A stretch of DNA of 64,000 nt from JBCDCY01 sp039180875 (GCA_039180875.1 JBCDCY010000015.1:1-64000), one strand, 5' to 3'. Shown: positions 49,348 to 58,772, counted from the first letter of the stretch. Translations and numbers: made by a program. Notes: generated from the letters alone by a model not told the origin.

Positions 49348-50637
49348 TCAGTTCCCCATGGTGCTCGGCAGCCAAAGCGTCAGGATCGGAAAGGCCACCA
49401 GCACCGCCAGGATCCCGATATGAGCCGCGACATGGGGGGCGACGCCGGCAAAGATGCGCTCCAGCGGCTGCTTGGTGAACTGCGAGACGACGAAGACGTT
49501 GAGGCCGAGGGGCGGCGTCACCATGCCGATCTCGGCCGTGATGATGACGATGATGCCGAACCAGATCGGATCGAAGCCGAGGCCGACGATCACCGGCAGG
49601 GTCACCGGCACGGTGAGGAACAGGATGGCGATCTGATCCATGAAGAAGCCGAGGACCAGGTAGACCAGCAGGACCAGCACGATGATGGTCCAGCGCGACA
49701 TCTCCAGATCGCCGATGGCGCTGACCAGGTTCTGGGTCACCTGGGTGAGGGTGAAGAAGTAGCCGAAGATGTGGGCGCCGACGATGATCATGATGATCAT
49801 CGCCGTGGTCCCGCCGGCCCGCACCAGGGCCTGATAGGCCGTGCGCCAGGTGAGGCGGCGCTTCAGGAACGCGATCACCATTGCGCCGGTGGCGCCGATG
49901 GAGGCCGCCTCGGTCGGTGTTGCGACACCCAGATAGATGATCCCCGTCACCAGCATGACGAGCACCGCAATGGGTCCGACGACGGGCAGGACGGCGAGCT
50001 TGTCCGCCCAGCTTCGCGCCTGGCCGCGGGGGGCGGCGGCGGGGGCGACGAAGGAGATCACCACGATGGTGGCGATGATGGTGAGCATCACCAGCAGGCC
50101 GGGCACGATGCCCGCGACCAGCAGCCGGCCGATCGACTGCTCGGCGATCAGGCCGTAGAGCACGATCGGCACCGACGGCGGGATCAGCATGGCCAGCCCG
50201 CCGGTGATCGCCACCACGCCCGTCGCCACCCGGGGATCGTAGCCCTGCCGCAGCATGGCCGGGACCGAGGTGCCGGCCAGCGTCGCCGCCGAGGCGGTGG
50301 AGGAGCCGGAGATCGCGCCGAAGCCCGCACCGGCGAGCGCGGTGGAGATGCCGAGCCCGGCGCGCACCCGCCCGACCCAGACCGACATCGCCTCGAACAG
50401 GTCGTCGGCGATGCCCGAGATGATGATGAACTCCGCCATCAGCAGGAACATCGGGATGGTCAGCAACTCGTAGGAGTTGACGGCGGCATAGGGCGTCGTC
50501 TCGAGAAACCCGATGACGAAGTCGGGACCGCCGAAGAAGTAGAGCCCGACGACGCCCGCGATGCCCATGGCGAAGGCGACGGGGATGCCGATCAGCAGCA
50601 GGGCGATCAGGACGGCGATGACGACGATGGAGAGCAT
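49348..50637 (-). CDS. TRAP transporter large permease (DctM), second system
   Basis: The 429-aa membrane protein is a DctM-family permease: ELLTIPMFLLMAEFII, GAGFGAISGSSTASAATLAGTSVPAM cut at the usual G-S-S-x-A/T core (about 95-115), and LIPPSVPIVLYGLIAEQS. The C-terminal part has EIGMVTPPLGLNVFVV. It should transport the ligand of the neighbouring DctP with the DctQ subunit. The ATG at 50637 is preferred; the open frame extends 600 bases upstream through dctQ without meaning. It begins 5 bases after the dctQ stop. Confidence 0.92.
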   Translation of the reverse strand: MLSIVVIAVLIALLLIGIPVAFAMGIAGVVGLYFFGGPDFVIGFLETTPYAAVNSYELLTIPMFLLMAEFIIISGIADDLFEAMSVWVGRVRAGLGISTALAGAGFGAISGSSTASAATLAGTSVPAMLRQGYDPRVATGVVAITGGLAMLIPPSVPIVLYGLIAEQSIGRLLVAGIVPGLLVMLTIIATIVVISFVAPAAAPRGQARSWADKLAVLPVVGPIAVLVMLVTGIIYLGVATPTEAASIGATGAMVIAFLKRRLTWRTAYQALVRAGGTTAMIIMIIVGAHIFGYFFTLTQVTQNLVSAIGDLEMSRWTIIVLVLLVYLVLGFFMDQIAILFLTVPVTLPVIVGLGFDPIWFGIIVIITAEIGMVTPPLGLNVFVVSQFTKQPLERIFAGVAPHVAAHIGILAVLVAFPILTLWLPSTMGN

Positions 50638-50642
50638 GGACC

Positions 50643-51203
50643 TTACTCCGCCCGGGAGGCGGCACTGGCCACCGGCGGCACCGGGATGAGCCCCAGCATG
50701 CCGCGCCCGTGGCGCACCGCATCGACCATCAGGCGCACGGCGAGGCACGCCATGCCGAGCGGCATCAGCCCGACCGAGGCCCAGGTCGGCCATTCGTAGA
50801 CGCCGGGCGTTACCCGACCCTGGACCCAGGCCTCCACCGTCAGATGGATCCCCTGCCAGGCAAAGCCGAGGGTGAGGCCGAGCGCCAGCAACACCGCCAA
50901 AAGATCGCAGGCCGCCCGCATCCGATCGGGCATCACCCGAAAGATCAGGTCGATCCGGATATGGCGCCCATCGCGCCAGCTCGCCGCCAGGGCGAGAAAG
51001 AACAGGCAAGGCAGCAGATAGAGGGTGATGAGGTTGAAGCTCCAGGGCAGCGGCCGGTTCAGCCCGTAGCGCAGACCGACATCGACGAAGACCAGCAGCA
51101 TGACGGTGAGCATGGCGAAGGCGGCGATGGCCGTAGCCGCCCGCTCGAGCGTGGCGAACGTTCGATGAAGCGGTGTCGTCGCGGTCTGAGCGTTCTCGGC
51201 CAT
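50643..51203 (-). CDS. TRAP transporter small permease (DctQ), second system
   Basis: The 186-aa four-helix membrane protein has the DctQ loop motif SWRDGRHIRIDLIFRVMP (about 78-95). It is the first gene of the leftward operon and faces the IclR gene across a 140-base gap that contains a clear palindrome. The N-terminal 25 residues before the first helix are longer than average. It forms the membrane complex with the DctM encoded next. Confidence 0.9.
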   Translation of the reverse strand: MAENAQTATTPLHRTFATLERAATAIAAFAMLTVMLLVFVDVGLRYGLNRPLPWSFNLITLYLLPCLFFLALAASWRDGRHIRIDLIFRVMPDRMRAACDLLAVLLALGLTLGFAWQGIHLTVEAWVQGRVTPGVYEWPTWASVGLMPLGMACLAVRLMVDAVRHGRGMLGLIPVPPVASAASRAE

Positions 51204-51244
51204 GTCGGTCCTTTCCGCCTTCTGACTTGCCGCCAGATAGCATT

Positions 51245-51280
51245 TGTGCGATATACGGTCAAATGTTCATATTTCGCACA
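51245..51280. promoter_or_regulatory. Palindromic operator candidate for the IclR regulator
   Basis: tgtgcgatata (51245-51255) and tatttcgcaca (51270-51280) are reverse complements at 10 of 11 positions with a 14-base spacer. The element lies in the A/T-richer gap between the divergent dctQ and IclR genes, where an IclR-family protein would be expected to bind. Confidence 0.6.
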
Positions 51281-51343
51281 TCACGGAGCTGTGCACCCAA
51301 GATCGTTCGCCGACCGGATCGCCTTGCGCTAAGGGAATGTCGC

Positions 51344-52147
51344 ATGACCGAGGAAAGCCCGACGAAGTTCGCCGCCATTCCGGATGGCCTGGCCCAGGCC
51401 GACTACGTGCAGTCCCTGGCCAAAGGCCTGGCGCTGCTGACCGCCTTCGGCCCTGCGTTTCCGGCGATGACCTCCGCCGAGGCCGCCAACCGCATCGGCG
51501 TCACCCGTGCGGCGGCGCGGCGGCTCTTGCTGACCTGTGAGGCGCTCGGCTTCGTGGTTCGCGACGGGCGCCAGTTCCGGCCGGCGCCCAAGGTGCTGGA
51601 CCTCGCCCGTGCCTTCCTGTCGTCGGTTTCCTGGATCGACGCCGCCCGCGGGGCGATGGAGGCCTTGGTGAATGATCTGCACGAAACCTGCTCGCTCCTG
51701 ATGCTGGACGGCAGCGACGTGGTCTTCGTCCAGCGGGTCGAGGCGGTGACGCGGCTGCTGACGGTGAACGTCCGCATCGGCACGCGGATGCCGGCGCTCA
51801 ACACCGCCGGCGGCCGGGCGATCGCCGCCCATCTCGACTCGGCGCGGCGGGAGGACTTGCTCGCCACCGGCTTCACACCGATGACGGAGAAGGCCGCCCG
51901 CGACCCTGAGGAGCTGCGCGCGATCCTTGAGACCGTGCGTCAGGATGGCTTCGCCATCATCGACGGAGAGATGGAGCAGGGTCTGCGCTCCATCGCCGTG
52001 CCGATCCTCACCCCCTCCGGCACGCCGCTCGGTGCCCTGGCGATGTTGATCCAGGCGAGCCGGGTCTCGGTCGAGGACCTGCACGGCACGTTCGGCCCCC
52101 GCCTGAAGGCCGCCGCCACGACCCTGTCGGCCAGCGCCGGATCGTGA
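51344..52147 (+). CDS. IclR family transcriptional regulator (PcaR/PobR type)
   Basis: The 267-aa regulator has an N-terminal winged helix (about 20-80; VQSLAKGLALLTAFG, then IGVTRAAARRLLLTCEALGFV) and a C-terminal IclR effector domain (about 95-260) with NTAGGRAIAAHL and DGEMEQGLRSIAVPI. The arrangement resembles PcaR/PobR-type regulators of aromatic-acid catabolism. The ATG at 51344 has an aaggga site. It is divergent from the second TRAP operon and most likely controls it, with the imported acid or a product as effector. Confidence 0.9.
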   Translation: MTEESPTKFAAIPDGLAQADYVQSLAKGLALLTAFGPAFPAMTSAEAANRIGVTRAAARRLLLTCEALGFVVRDGRQFRPAPKVLDLARAFLSSVSWIDAARGAMEALVNDLHETCSLLMLDGSDVVFVQRVEAVTRLLTVNVRIGTRMPALNTAGGRAIAAHLDSARREDLLATGFTPMTEKAARDPEELRAILETVRQDGFAIIDGEMEQGLRSIAVPILTPSGTPLGALAMLIQASRVSVEDLHGTFGPRLKAAATTLSASAGS

Positions 52148-52184
52148 CCGAAGCGGCGGCGGCGGATCGCCTCTCCGGCGGACC

Positions 52185-53627
52185 CTAGCCGCCGGGTCCG
52201 CAGTCGATGCAGCGGAGCGGCGGGTTGGGCCCGAAGCCGAGGGTGGCGTTGAGGGAGCGGAGCGCGGTGCGCACGCCCTCCTCCAGCACCGGATGGTAGA
52301 ACGGACGCTGCAGGATCTCGGAGACCGTGAGGTTCGCCTCGATGGCCCAGGCCAGCAGATGGCCGATATGCTCGGCCGCCGGCCCGAACATCTCCGCGCC
52401 GACCAGCCGATCCGTGTCGCGCTCGCCATAGACGTGCAGCAGGCCATGGTTCTCCTGGATCACCCGGGCCCGACCCTGATCCGCCCACGCCACCGCGCCG
52501 GTCTCGAAAGCGACGCCGGCCTTGGTGAGATCGGCGTGGGAGCGGCCGGCGATCATGATCTGCGGGTCGCTGAAGACGATGCCGAGCCCAGTCCGCCGCG
52601 CCCGCCGGTAGCTGTCGGGCAGCCGCGCCGCATTCTCCCCCGCGATCCGCCCCTCGTCCGCCGCCTCGTGCAGCAGCGGCAGATCGACGGTGGCGTCGCC
52701 GGCGATGAAGATCGAGGTCTCGCCCACGCGCATCGACAATGGATCGTAGGCCGGCATGCCAGGCGGACCGAGGCTGACCGAGGTGTTCTCGAGGCCCAGG
52801 CGGTCGAGATTGGCGCGACGCCCGGTGGCCGCCAGCAGGTAGTCGAAACGCTCCTCCCCCGCCGCATCGCCCTCGCGCCAGGCGACGACCACCTCGTCGC
52901 CGTCGCGGCTGACCGTCGCCTCGGCATCGAAATGGGCCGGGAACTCTCCGGCGAACTGCGCCCGCGCGGCGGAGATCAGCACCGGATCACTGAGCGGCCC
53001 GACACCGCCGCCGCGACCGAAGAGATGGACCCGCACGCCCAGCCGATGCAGCGCCTGGCCAAGCTCCAGCCCGATCACCCCGGCGCCGAAGACGGCGACG
53101 GAGCGCGGCAGATCGGTCCAGTCGAACACATCGTCGTTGACGATCAATCGGTCGCCCAAACCCTCGAAGGGCGGCGGCAGGTTCGGGCGGGAGCCGGTGG
53201 CGATCACCACTGCATTGGCGTGTAGGAGGGAGCCGTCCTCGAGCGCCAAGGTCCGGTCGTCGCGGAAGCTGGCGTTCTGGCGAATGAGATGCGCGGGATC
53301 GAAGCCCGCGACCGCGTCCTCGACGAAACCGACGAAGCGATCGCGCTCGGACCGCACCCGGGCCATCACCGCCTGTCCGTCGACGCGCGTGCCGTCATGG
53401 CGGATACCGAAGGCGTCGAGCTTGGTCGCCCGGTGGTTGGCCTCCGCCGCGGCAATCAGCAGCTTGGACGGCATGCAGCCCACCCGGGCGCAGGTCGTGC
53501 CCAAGGGCCCGCCGTCGATGAGCGCGACGGAGCGGGTATATTTCACCGCCTCGCGGTAGGCGGCCATGCCGCCCGTTCCGGCGCCAAGGATGGCGACATC
53601 GACGGTACGTTCGCTTGCAGCGGACAT
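52185..53627 (-). CDS. Dihydrolipoyl-dehydrogenase-like flavoprotein disulfide reductase
   Basis: The 480-aa class I pyridine-nucleotide disulfide oxidoreductase has an FAD site (ILGAGTGGMAAYREA, 12-26), the redox pair in GTTCARVGCMPSK (C-x4-C, about 43-55), an NAD(P) site (VFGAGVIGLELGQAL), and the C-terminal catalytic pair in FYHPVLEEG. This supports FAD-dependent disulfide reduction. The last residues include a second pair, RCIDCG, not usual for Lpd. No 2-oxoacid dehydrogenase genes are nearby, so it is probably not the housekeeping Lpd. The ATG follows gggagg. Confidence 0.88.
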   Translation of the reverse strand: MSAASERTVDVAILGAGTGGMAAYREAVKYTRSVALIDGGPLGTTCARVGCMPSKLLIAAAEANHRATKLDAFGIRHDGTRVDGQAVMARVRSERDRFVGFVEDAVAGFDPAHLIRQNASFRDDRTLALEDGSLLHANAVVIATGSRPNLPPPFEGLGDRLIVNDDVFDWTDLPRSVAVFGAGVIGLELGQALHRLGVRVHLFGRGGGVGPLSDPVLISAARAQFAGEFPAHFDAEATVSRDGDEVVVAWREGDAAGEERFDYLLAATGRRANLDRLGLENTSVSLGPPGMPAYDPLSMRVGETSIFIAGDATVDLPLLHEAADEGRIAGENAARLPDSYRRARRTGLGIVFSDPQIMIAGRSHADLTKAGVAFETGAVAWADQGRARVIQENHGLLHVYGERDTDRLVGAEMFGPAAEHIGHLLAWAIEANLTVSEILQRPFYHPVLEEGVRTALRSLNATLGFGPNPPLRCIDCGPGG

Positions 53628-53972
53628 GGGACCTCCCGGAGTGGGCCCCGCAGGACGCGGGGACTTCATTGGCGGAACCGCCCGATCAGGCCCGGCGAAC
53701 GCTCACCGCGCAAGCCCCGCGAGCGCAGAGCGTCGGCCGATGAGGAGGAGCGGGCATGGCGCGGCCCCAGTCGAGGGATGCGTCGTTCTGACCCTCCGAG
53801 AGATAGACTGTGCGCCCCACCGGATCGACCCCCGATCTCGCTCTAGCAGTGAGCGTCGCGCGATCTCCGATCAGCCAACGAACCCCCCGGACCTGACCGT
53901 CCAGAACACCCGACCCAGCGGCGCCATCCGTCTTGCGCTCGGCCAATGGATCGGCCAAAAGACGCCGCGCAG
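53628..53972. other. Non-coding stretch before the tRNA gene
   Basis: No gene was found in these 345 bases. A short hairpin (ccccgc 53646-53651 with gcgggg 53657-53662) lies in the leader of the flavoprotein gene. The right part should hold the tRNA promoter, but I cannot point to clear -35/-10 boxes. Confidence 0.55.
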
Positions 53973-54047
<75 letters not shown>

Positions 54048-54093
54048 GCCGATCCATGTCCGGTGCTGAGAGAGAGACGCCTCGCGGCGCGGG

Positions 54094-55764
54094 TCAGGTG
54101 ATCCGGTTGATCATCGTCAGCACAGCGGGTTTGCGGCCGATCAGCTGCAGACAGACATCGCCGGTGCTTTTCTTGGCGATGCGCTCCACCGCGTCATCGG
54201 ATTGGCGCTCCTTGGGGCGCACGTTTTCCAGGTCGCGGGTCACCGCCGCCTCGATCTCGGCCCCGAGGGTTTGACCGTCATCGAGCTCGTTGCGCAGCCC
54301 CTGGATCTCGGCCCAGGCCTCGTCCAGCAGGTTGCCGTCCTCGTCGAGCAGGAGCGACAGGATCACTTGGCCGCGGAGCGCCAGTTTCAGCCGCTCCCGC
54401 ACGATGCCGTCGCGGGCGCCGACCAGCACCGAGCCGTCGAGGTAGAGCCGCCCGACCGGCGCTTGGCCGGCGATCACCGGGCGCTCGCCGCTGAGGTCGA
54501 GGATGGTGCCGTTTGGCGCCAGGCCCGCCGCGATCCCGCCCGCCTCCGCCAGGGCCGCATGCTCGGCCAGATGGCGGAACTCGCCATGCATCGGCACCAG
54601 CATGCGCGGCGCCACGAGCTTGTGCAGCGCCTCCAGATCCGGGCGGTTGGCGTGACCGGAGACGTGGTAGCGGCCGTCCTCGCCGTCGAAGACCCGCACG
54701 CCGCGCGCCGTCAACTGGTTCTCCACCGCGGCCACAGCGACCTCGTTGCCCGGGATGGTCTTGGAGGAGAACAGGAAGGTGTCGCCTTCCCCGATCTCCA
54801 ATCGGCCATGGGCGCCGCGGGCCAGCTGGGCCGACATCGCCCGGCGCTCCCCCTGGGATCCGGTGACGATGACCATCAGATGGTCCCCCGGAATGCGCTC
54901 CAGATCCTCGATGCCGGCCAGGGTCGGGAAATCGGGCAGCACGTCGGCCCGCCGGGCCGCGTCGAGCATGCGCAGCATGGCGCGGCCCATGACGACGATG
55001 GCGCGGCCCGCCGCCTCTCCCGCCTGGGCCAGGGTGCGGACCCGCGCGATGTTGGAGGCGAAGGTGGTGGCGACCACCATGCCGCTGGCCTTTCTCACCA
55101 GCTCGGTGATCGGTCCGGCCAGATCGGCCTCCGACCGGCCGGGATGGGGCGCGAAGACGTTGGTGGAGTCGCAGACCAGGGCCTGGATCCCGCCCGCCGC
55201 CACCTGCTGAATGAGCTCCGGCGCATAAGGCTCACCGACCAGCGGTGTGGTGTCGGCCTTGTAGTCGCCGGTGTGGAGGAGGCGCCCGGCCGGGCTGTCT
55301 ATCACCAGCGACGAGGCCTCAGGTATCGAATGGGCGATCGGCAGGAAGCCGACCCGAAAGGGCCCCGCGGCGATCTGCTCCGGCCAGGGGGGCGCGAGGT
55401 TCACGATCTCGGGGTCGAGGCCCGCCTGGTCGAGCTTCATCCGCGCGATCTCCGCCGTGAAGCGGCGCGCGTAGACCGGCGCCTTCAACCGGGGCCAGAG
55501 GTGGGGCAGCGCGCCCACATGGTCCTCGTGGGCGTGGGTGATGAAGATCGCCTCGAGCCGGTCGGCCTGATCGGCAATGAAGCCCGGATCGGCCATGATC
55601 AGGTCGACGCCCGGCGTGCTCTCCATATCCGGAAAGGTCACGCCGACGTCGACCAGGATGTAGCGACGATCCTCGTCAGTGCCGTAGCCGTAGGCGTACA
55701 TGTTCATTCCAACTTCGCCTGCGCCGCCGAGGGCGACGTAGTGAAGCCGCGCAGTGTCGGTCAT
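54094..55764 (-). CDS. rnj: Ribonuclease J
   Basis: The 556-aa metallo-beta-lactamase/beta-CASP ribonuclease degrades and matures RNA from the 5' end. The zinc site H-x-H-x-D-H is in ITHAHEDHVGALPHL (about 75-89); further landmarks are LLHTGDYK (about 160), CDSTNVFAPHPGRSE (about 195-210), the beta-CASP Ser/Thr segment GSQGERRAMSAQLARG (about 300), and SGHANRPDLEALHKLVAPRMLVPMHGE cut near 370. The ATG overlaps the coaX stop by one base. The nuoN-birA-coaX-rnj order is typical of alphaproteobacteria. Confidence 0.93.
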   Translation of the reverse strand: MTDTARLHYVALGGAGEVGMNMYAYGYGTDEDRRYILVDVGVTFPDMESTPGVDLIMADPGFIADQADRLEAIFITHAHEDHVGALPHLWPRLKAPVYARRFTAEIARMKLDQAGLDPEIVNLAPPWPEQIAAGPFRVGFLPIAHSIPEASSLVIDSPAGRLLHTGDYKADTTPLVGEPYAPELIQQVAAGGIQALVCDSTNVFAPHPGRSEADLAGPITELVRKASGMVVATTFASNIARVRTLAQAGEAAGRAIVVMGRAMLRMLDAARRADVLPDFPTLAGIEDLERIPGDHLMVIVTGSQGERRAMSAQLARGAHGRLEIGEGDTFLFSSKTIPGNEVAVAAVENQLTARGVRVFDGEDGRYHVSGHANRPDLEALHKLVAPRMLVPMHGEFRHLAEHAALAEAGGIAAGLAPNGTILDLSGERPVIAGQAPVGRLYLDGSVLVGARDGIVRERLKLALRGQVILSLLLDEDGNLLDEAWAEIQGLRNELDDGQTLGAEIEAAVTRDLENVRPKERQSDDAVERIAKKSTGDVCLQLIGRKPAVLTMINRIT

Positions 55765-56537
55765 TATCCCTCTTTCCGGTTTCGCGCGTTGATCAGCACG
55801 AGCCCGTGCATCGTCAGATCGCTGTCGACATGGTCGATGATCTGCGTGCCTTGGTTAAACAGCGTCGATAGTCCCCCCGTCGCGATAACGGTCATCGGCC
55901 GCTCGCGTTCCTCCCGGATACGGGCCGCAAGCCCCTCGATCAAGCCGATATAGCCCCAAAAGACGCCCGATTGCATACACGCCACCGTGTTCGTGCCCAC
56001 CACCGCCTGGGGCATGGTGACATCGACATGGGGGAGCGCCGCAGCAGCCTCGTGCAAGGCCCGAACGGAGAGATTGACGCCCGGCGCGATCGCCCCGCCG
56101 ATATAGGCGCCGTCGCTGTCCACCACATCGAAGGTCGTGGCGGTGCCGAAATCGACGATGACCAGATCGCCGCCATAGCGGTCGAAGCCGGCGACCGTGT
56201 TCACCAGTCGGTCGGCGCCGACGATGGTGCCCTCGTCCACCCGCACGTCGCAGCCTAGGATGCAGTCGGGCTTGCCCACGACCACCGGCCGGCAGTCGAA
56301 ATAGCGGGCGCAGAGAACGCGGAGGTTGAAGACCACCTGGGGCACGACCGAGGAGATGATGACCTCGGTGATCGCCACCTCCAGCCGTTGCAGCCGCATG
56401 AGGGAGGAGAGCCAGACATAGTATTCGTCGGCCGTACGCTGATGCTCCGTCGCGCAGCGCCAGTCGGCGACGAAGCCCTCGCCGTCGTGCAGCGCGAAGA
56501 CGGTGTTGGTATTGCCTACGTCGACGGCGAGGAGCAT
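55764..56537 (-). CDS. coaX: Type III pantothenate kinase CoaX
   Basis: The 257-aa kinase phosphorylates pantothenate in the first step of coenzyme A synthesis. ASKHA-fold motifs are intact: phosphate-1 loop LAVDVGNTNTVFALHDG at 3-19, GADRLVNTVAG (about 105), and VDFGTATTFDVVD (about 120-132) with the second phosphate loop. GGAIAPG follows. I chose the ATG at 56537; the open frame upstream overlaps birA. It lies 4 bases after birA and overlaps rnj by one base. Confidence 0.94.
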   Translation of the reverse strand: MLLAVDVGNTNTVFALHDGEGFVADWRCATEHQRTADEYYVWLSSLMRLQRLEVAITEVIISSVVPQVVFNLRVLCARYFDCRPVVVGKPDCILGCDVRVDEGTIVGADRLVNTVAGFDRYGGDLVIVDFGTATTFDVVDSDGAYIGGAIAPGVNLSVRALHEAAAALPHVDVTMPQAVVGTNTVACMQSGVFWGYIGLIEGLAARIREERERPMTVIATGGLSTLFNQGTQIIDHVDSDLTMHGLVLINARNRKEG

Positions 56538-56541
56538 CGGC

Positions 56542-57312
56542 TCAAGCCCCCTCTTTCTCCGGAAAGTGAACGTCGGCGGCGGCGAGCGCAAGCGCGCCGG
56601 TCGGGGTTTCGATCAGCAACGCTCCCGTCGGGTCGAGGCCGAGGAAGCGGCCGGTGATCGCGCGGTTCGGCAGGCGGGCGGTCACGGTCTCTCCCACCCC
56701 TTTCGCCGAGGCGAGCCAGGCGGCCCGGACCGGGGCGAAGCCGTCGACCTGAAAGCGTCCCTCCCAGGTGGCGAAGGCCGGGGCGAGGTGGGAGAGGAAG
56801 GTGCCCGGGTCCGGCGGGGCGGGCGTTGCGTCCGCCAGGGCGATCGGCGGCAGGGCGCCGGCCTCCAGCACGTCACGCAGCGGGGCGGTGACCAGGTTCA
56901 CGCCGATGCCGATGAGGAGGGCGGGACCCGCGGCCGTTGTCGCCGTCTCGAGCAGGATGCCGGCGAGCTTGCGGTCGTCGAGCAGCACGTCGTTCGGCCA
57001 TTTCAGCGTCAGCCGCTCCGGTTCGGCGATCAACCCCGCGACGGCATCGCGGAGCGCCAGGGCGGCGACGAAGGAGCGGAGCGCGGCGGTCGCGGGCTCG
57101 CCGCTCACCGGCATCATCAGGGTCGCCATGAAATTGCCCCGCGGCGCGGCCCAGGCCCGGCCGCGACGGCCGCGGGCCATGCTCTGCCCCTCGGCGCGCA
57201 GCCAAAAGGGCGGGATCGCCCCGGCCGCCGCCTGGCGGGGGGCCTCCAGCATCGTGCTGTCGACCTCCTCCACCTCGATGCGGCCAACGCCGTCAGGCCA
57301 GAGCGCGATCAT
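56542..57312 (-). CDS. birA: Biotin-[acetyl-CoA-carboxylase] ligase
   Basis: The 256-aa ligase attaches biotin to the acetyl-CoA carboxylase carrier protein. The biotin/AMP-binding loop appears as GRGRRGRAWAAPRGNF (about 48-63), and the KWPNDVLLDDRKLAGILLE motif (about 104-122) carries the catalytic lysines. There is no N-terminal helix-turn-helix, so it is the monofunctional type that does not repress biotin synthesis. It starts 6 bases after the nuoN stop. Confidence 0.94.
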   Translation of the reverse strand: MIALWPDGVGRIEVEEVDSTMLEAPRQAAAGAIPPFWLRAEGQSMARGRRGRAWAAPRGNFMATLMMPVSGEPATAALRSFVAALALRDAVAGLIAEPERLTLKWPNDVLLDDRKLAGILLETATTAAGPALLIGIGVNLVTAPLRDVLEAGALPPIALADATPAPPDPGTFLSHLAPAFATWEGRFQVDGFAPVRAAWLASAKGVGETVTARLPNRAITGRFLGLDPTGALLIETPTGALALAAADVHFPEKEGA

Positions 57313-57318
57313 GGCGCG

Positions 57319-58758
57319 TCAGTTCAGCAAAGTCGCCGCCGCGCTGCTCGCCACCGCCTCGACCCCGAAGAGGTTGATGACGCCCGCGACCATGGCGATG
57401 GAGGCGCCGCTCAAAGCCACCCACTGGCTGGTCGACATCCGGCCCGTCAGCGCCTCGCCCGGCGTGCCGAAATACATCAGATAGACGATCCGAAGGTAAT
57501 AATAGGCCCCGATCACGCTGGCGATGACGCCGGCGATGGCCAGGGGCACGAGCCCCGCATCGACCGCCGCGCGGAAGACGTAGAGCTTGCCGAAGAAGCC
57601 GACGAAGGGCGGGATGCCTGCCAGGCTGAACATCAGGATGGCCACTGCGGCCGCTCGGGCCGGCTGCACCGCGCTCAACATGCCCAGCGCCGCGATGTCG
57701 GAGACCGGCCGCCCGTCGCGCTCCATATTCAGGATGAAGGCGAAGACGCCGACATTCATCACCAGATAGATCGAGAGGTAGATCAGCAGGGCCTCGACCC
57801 CCGCCTCGGTTCCCGCCGCCAGGCCGACCAGCGCGAAGCCCATATGGCCGATGGAGGAATAGGCCATCAGCCGCTTGATATCGGTCTGGCCGATGGCAGC
57901 GATCGAGCCGAGGAACATCGAGGCGACGGCGAGCAGCACCAGGATCTGCTGCCAATCCGCGACGGCGAAGCCGAAGGCATCGTGCAGGATCCGCGCGAAC
58001 AGCACCGCGGCCGCCACCTTGGGCGCGGCGGAGAAGAAGGCCGTCACCGGGGTGGGCGAACCCTCGTACACATCCGGGGTCCACATGTGGAACGGCACGG
58101 CCGAGATCTTGAAGGCCATCGCGGCGCAGATGAAGACGAGGCCGACGATCAGGCCGATCGACATCCCCTCCTCCGCCACCACGCTTTGGATCGAGGCGAA
58201 GACCGTCGTGCCGGTATAGCCGTAGACCAGGCTCGCACCATAAAGCAGGAGCCCCGAGGAGAGCGCGCCGAGGACGAAGTACTTTAGCCCCGCCTCGGTG
58301 GACTTGAGCGAGTCCCGCCGAAACGCCGCCACGACGTAAAGCGCCAGCGACTGCAGCTCGAGCCCCATATAGAGCGTGATCAGATCGCTCGCCGACACCA
58401 TCACCAGCATACCCAGCGTGGCGAGCGCGATCAGCACCGGGAACTCGAAGCGCAGCAGATCGTGGCGCTTCAGGTAGTCGATACCGATCAGCAGCATCAT
58501 CGCGGCGCCGACGAGGATCAGCACCTTGGCGAAACGGGCAAAGCCGTCGTCGACGAAGGCACCGTCGAAGGCCATGGCGCGCCCCTCCCCGGTCAATGCG
58601 ATCCAGGCGGCGAGGCCGAGGAAGACGGCGATGGTGGCAATCGTCACCCGCTCCGCCTCCCGATCGTGGCCGCGGAAGACGGCCCACATGAGGGCGGCCA
58701 TGGCGTAGAGCGCCAGGACGATCTCGGGCAGGACGATGGTGAGGTTTTCCGACAGCAT
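57319..58758 (-). CDS. nuoN: NADH-quinone oxidoreductase subunit N
   Basis: The 479-aa antiporter-like subunit of complex I would have about 14 membrane helices and contributes one proton path. Family segments include GIDYLKRHDLLRFEFPVLI, LITLYMGLELQSLALYVVAAF with the key Glu (about 125-145), and MAFKISAVPFHMWTPDVYEGSPTPVTAFF (about 215-240, cut), holding the conserved Lys and His. It is the last nuo gene before birA. Confidence 0.96.
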   Translation of the reverse strand: MLSENLTIVLPEIVLALYAMAALMWAVFRGHDREAERVTIATIAVFLGLAAWIALTGEGRAMAFDGAFVDDGFARFAKVLILVGAAMMLLIGIDYLKRHDLLRFEFPVLIALATLGMLVMVSASDLITLYMGLELQSLALYVVAAFRRDSLKSTEAGLKYFVLGALSSGLLLYGASLVYGYTGTTVFASIQSVVAEEGMSIGLIVGLVFICAAMAFKISAVPFHMWTPDVYEGSPTPVTAFFSAAPKVAAAVLFARILHDAFGFAVADWQQILVLLAVASMFLGSIAAIGQTDIKRLMAYSSIGHMGFALVGLAAGTEAGVEALLIYLSIYLVMNVGVFAFILNMERDGRPVSDIAALGMLSAVQPARAAAVAILMFSLAGIPPFVGFFGKLYVFRAAVDAGLVPLAIAGVIASVIGAYYYLRIVYLMYFGTPGEALTGRMSTSQWVALSGASIAMVAGVINLFGVEAVASSAAATLLN

Positions 58759-58772
58759 CGCTCAGGCCCGCC

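Noticed and set aside
50638..51243. N-terminal extension of the second DctM
   Set aside because: It overlaps dctQ in another frame and has low-complexity shadow composition.
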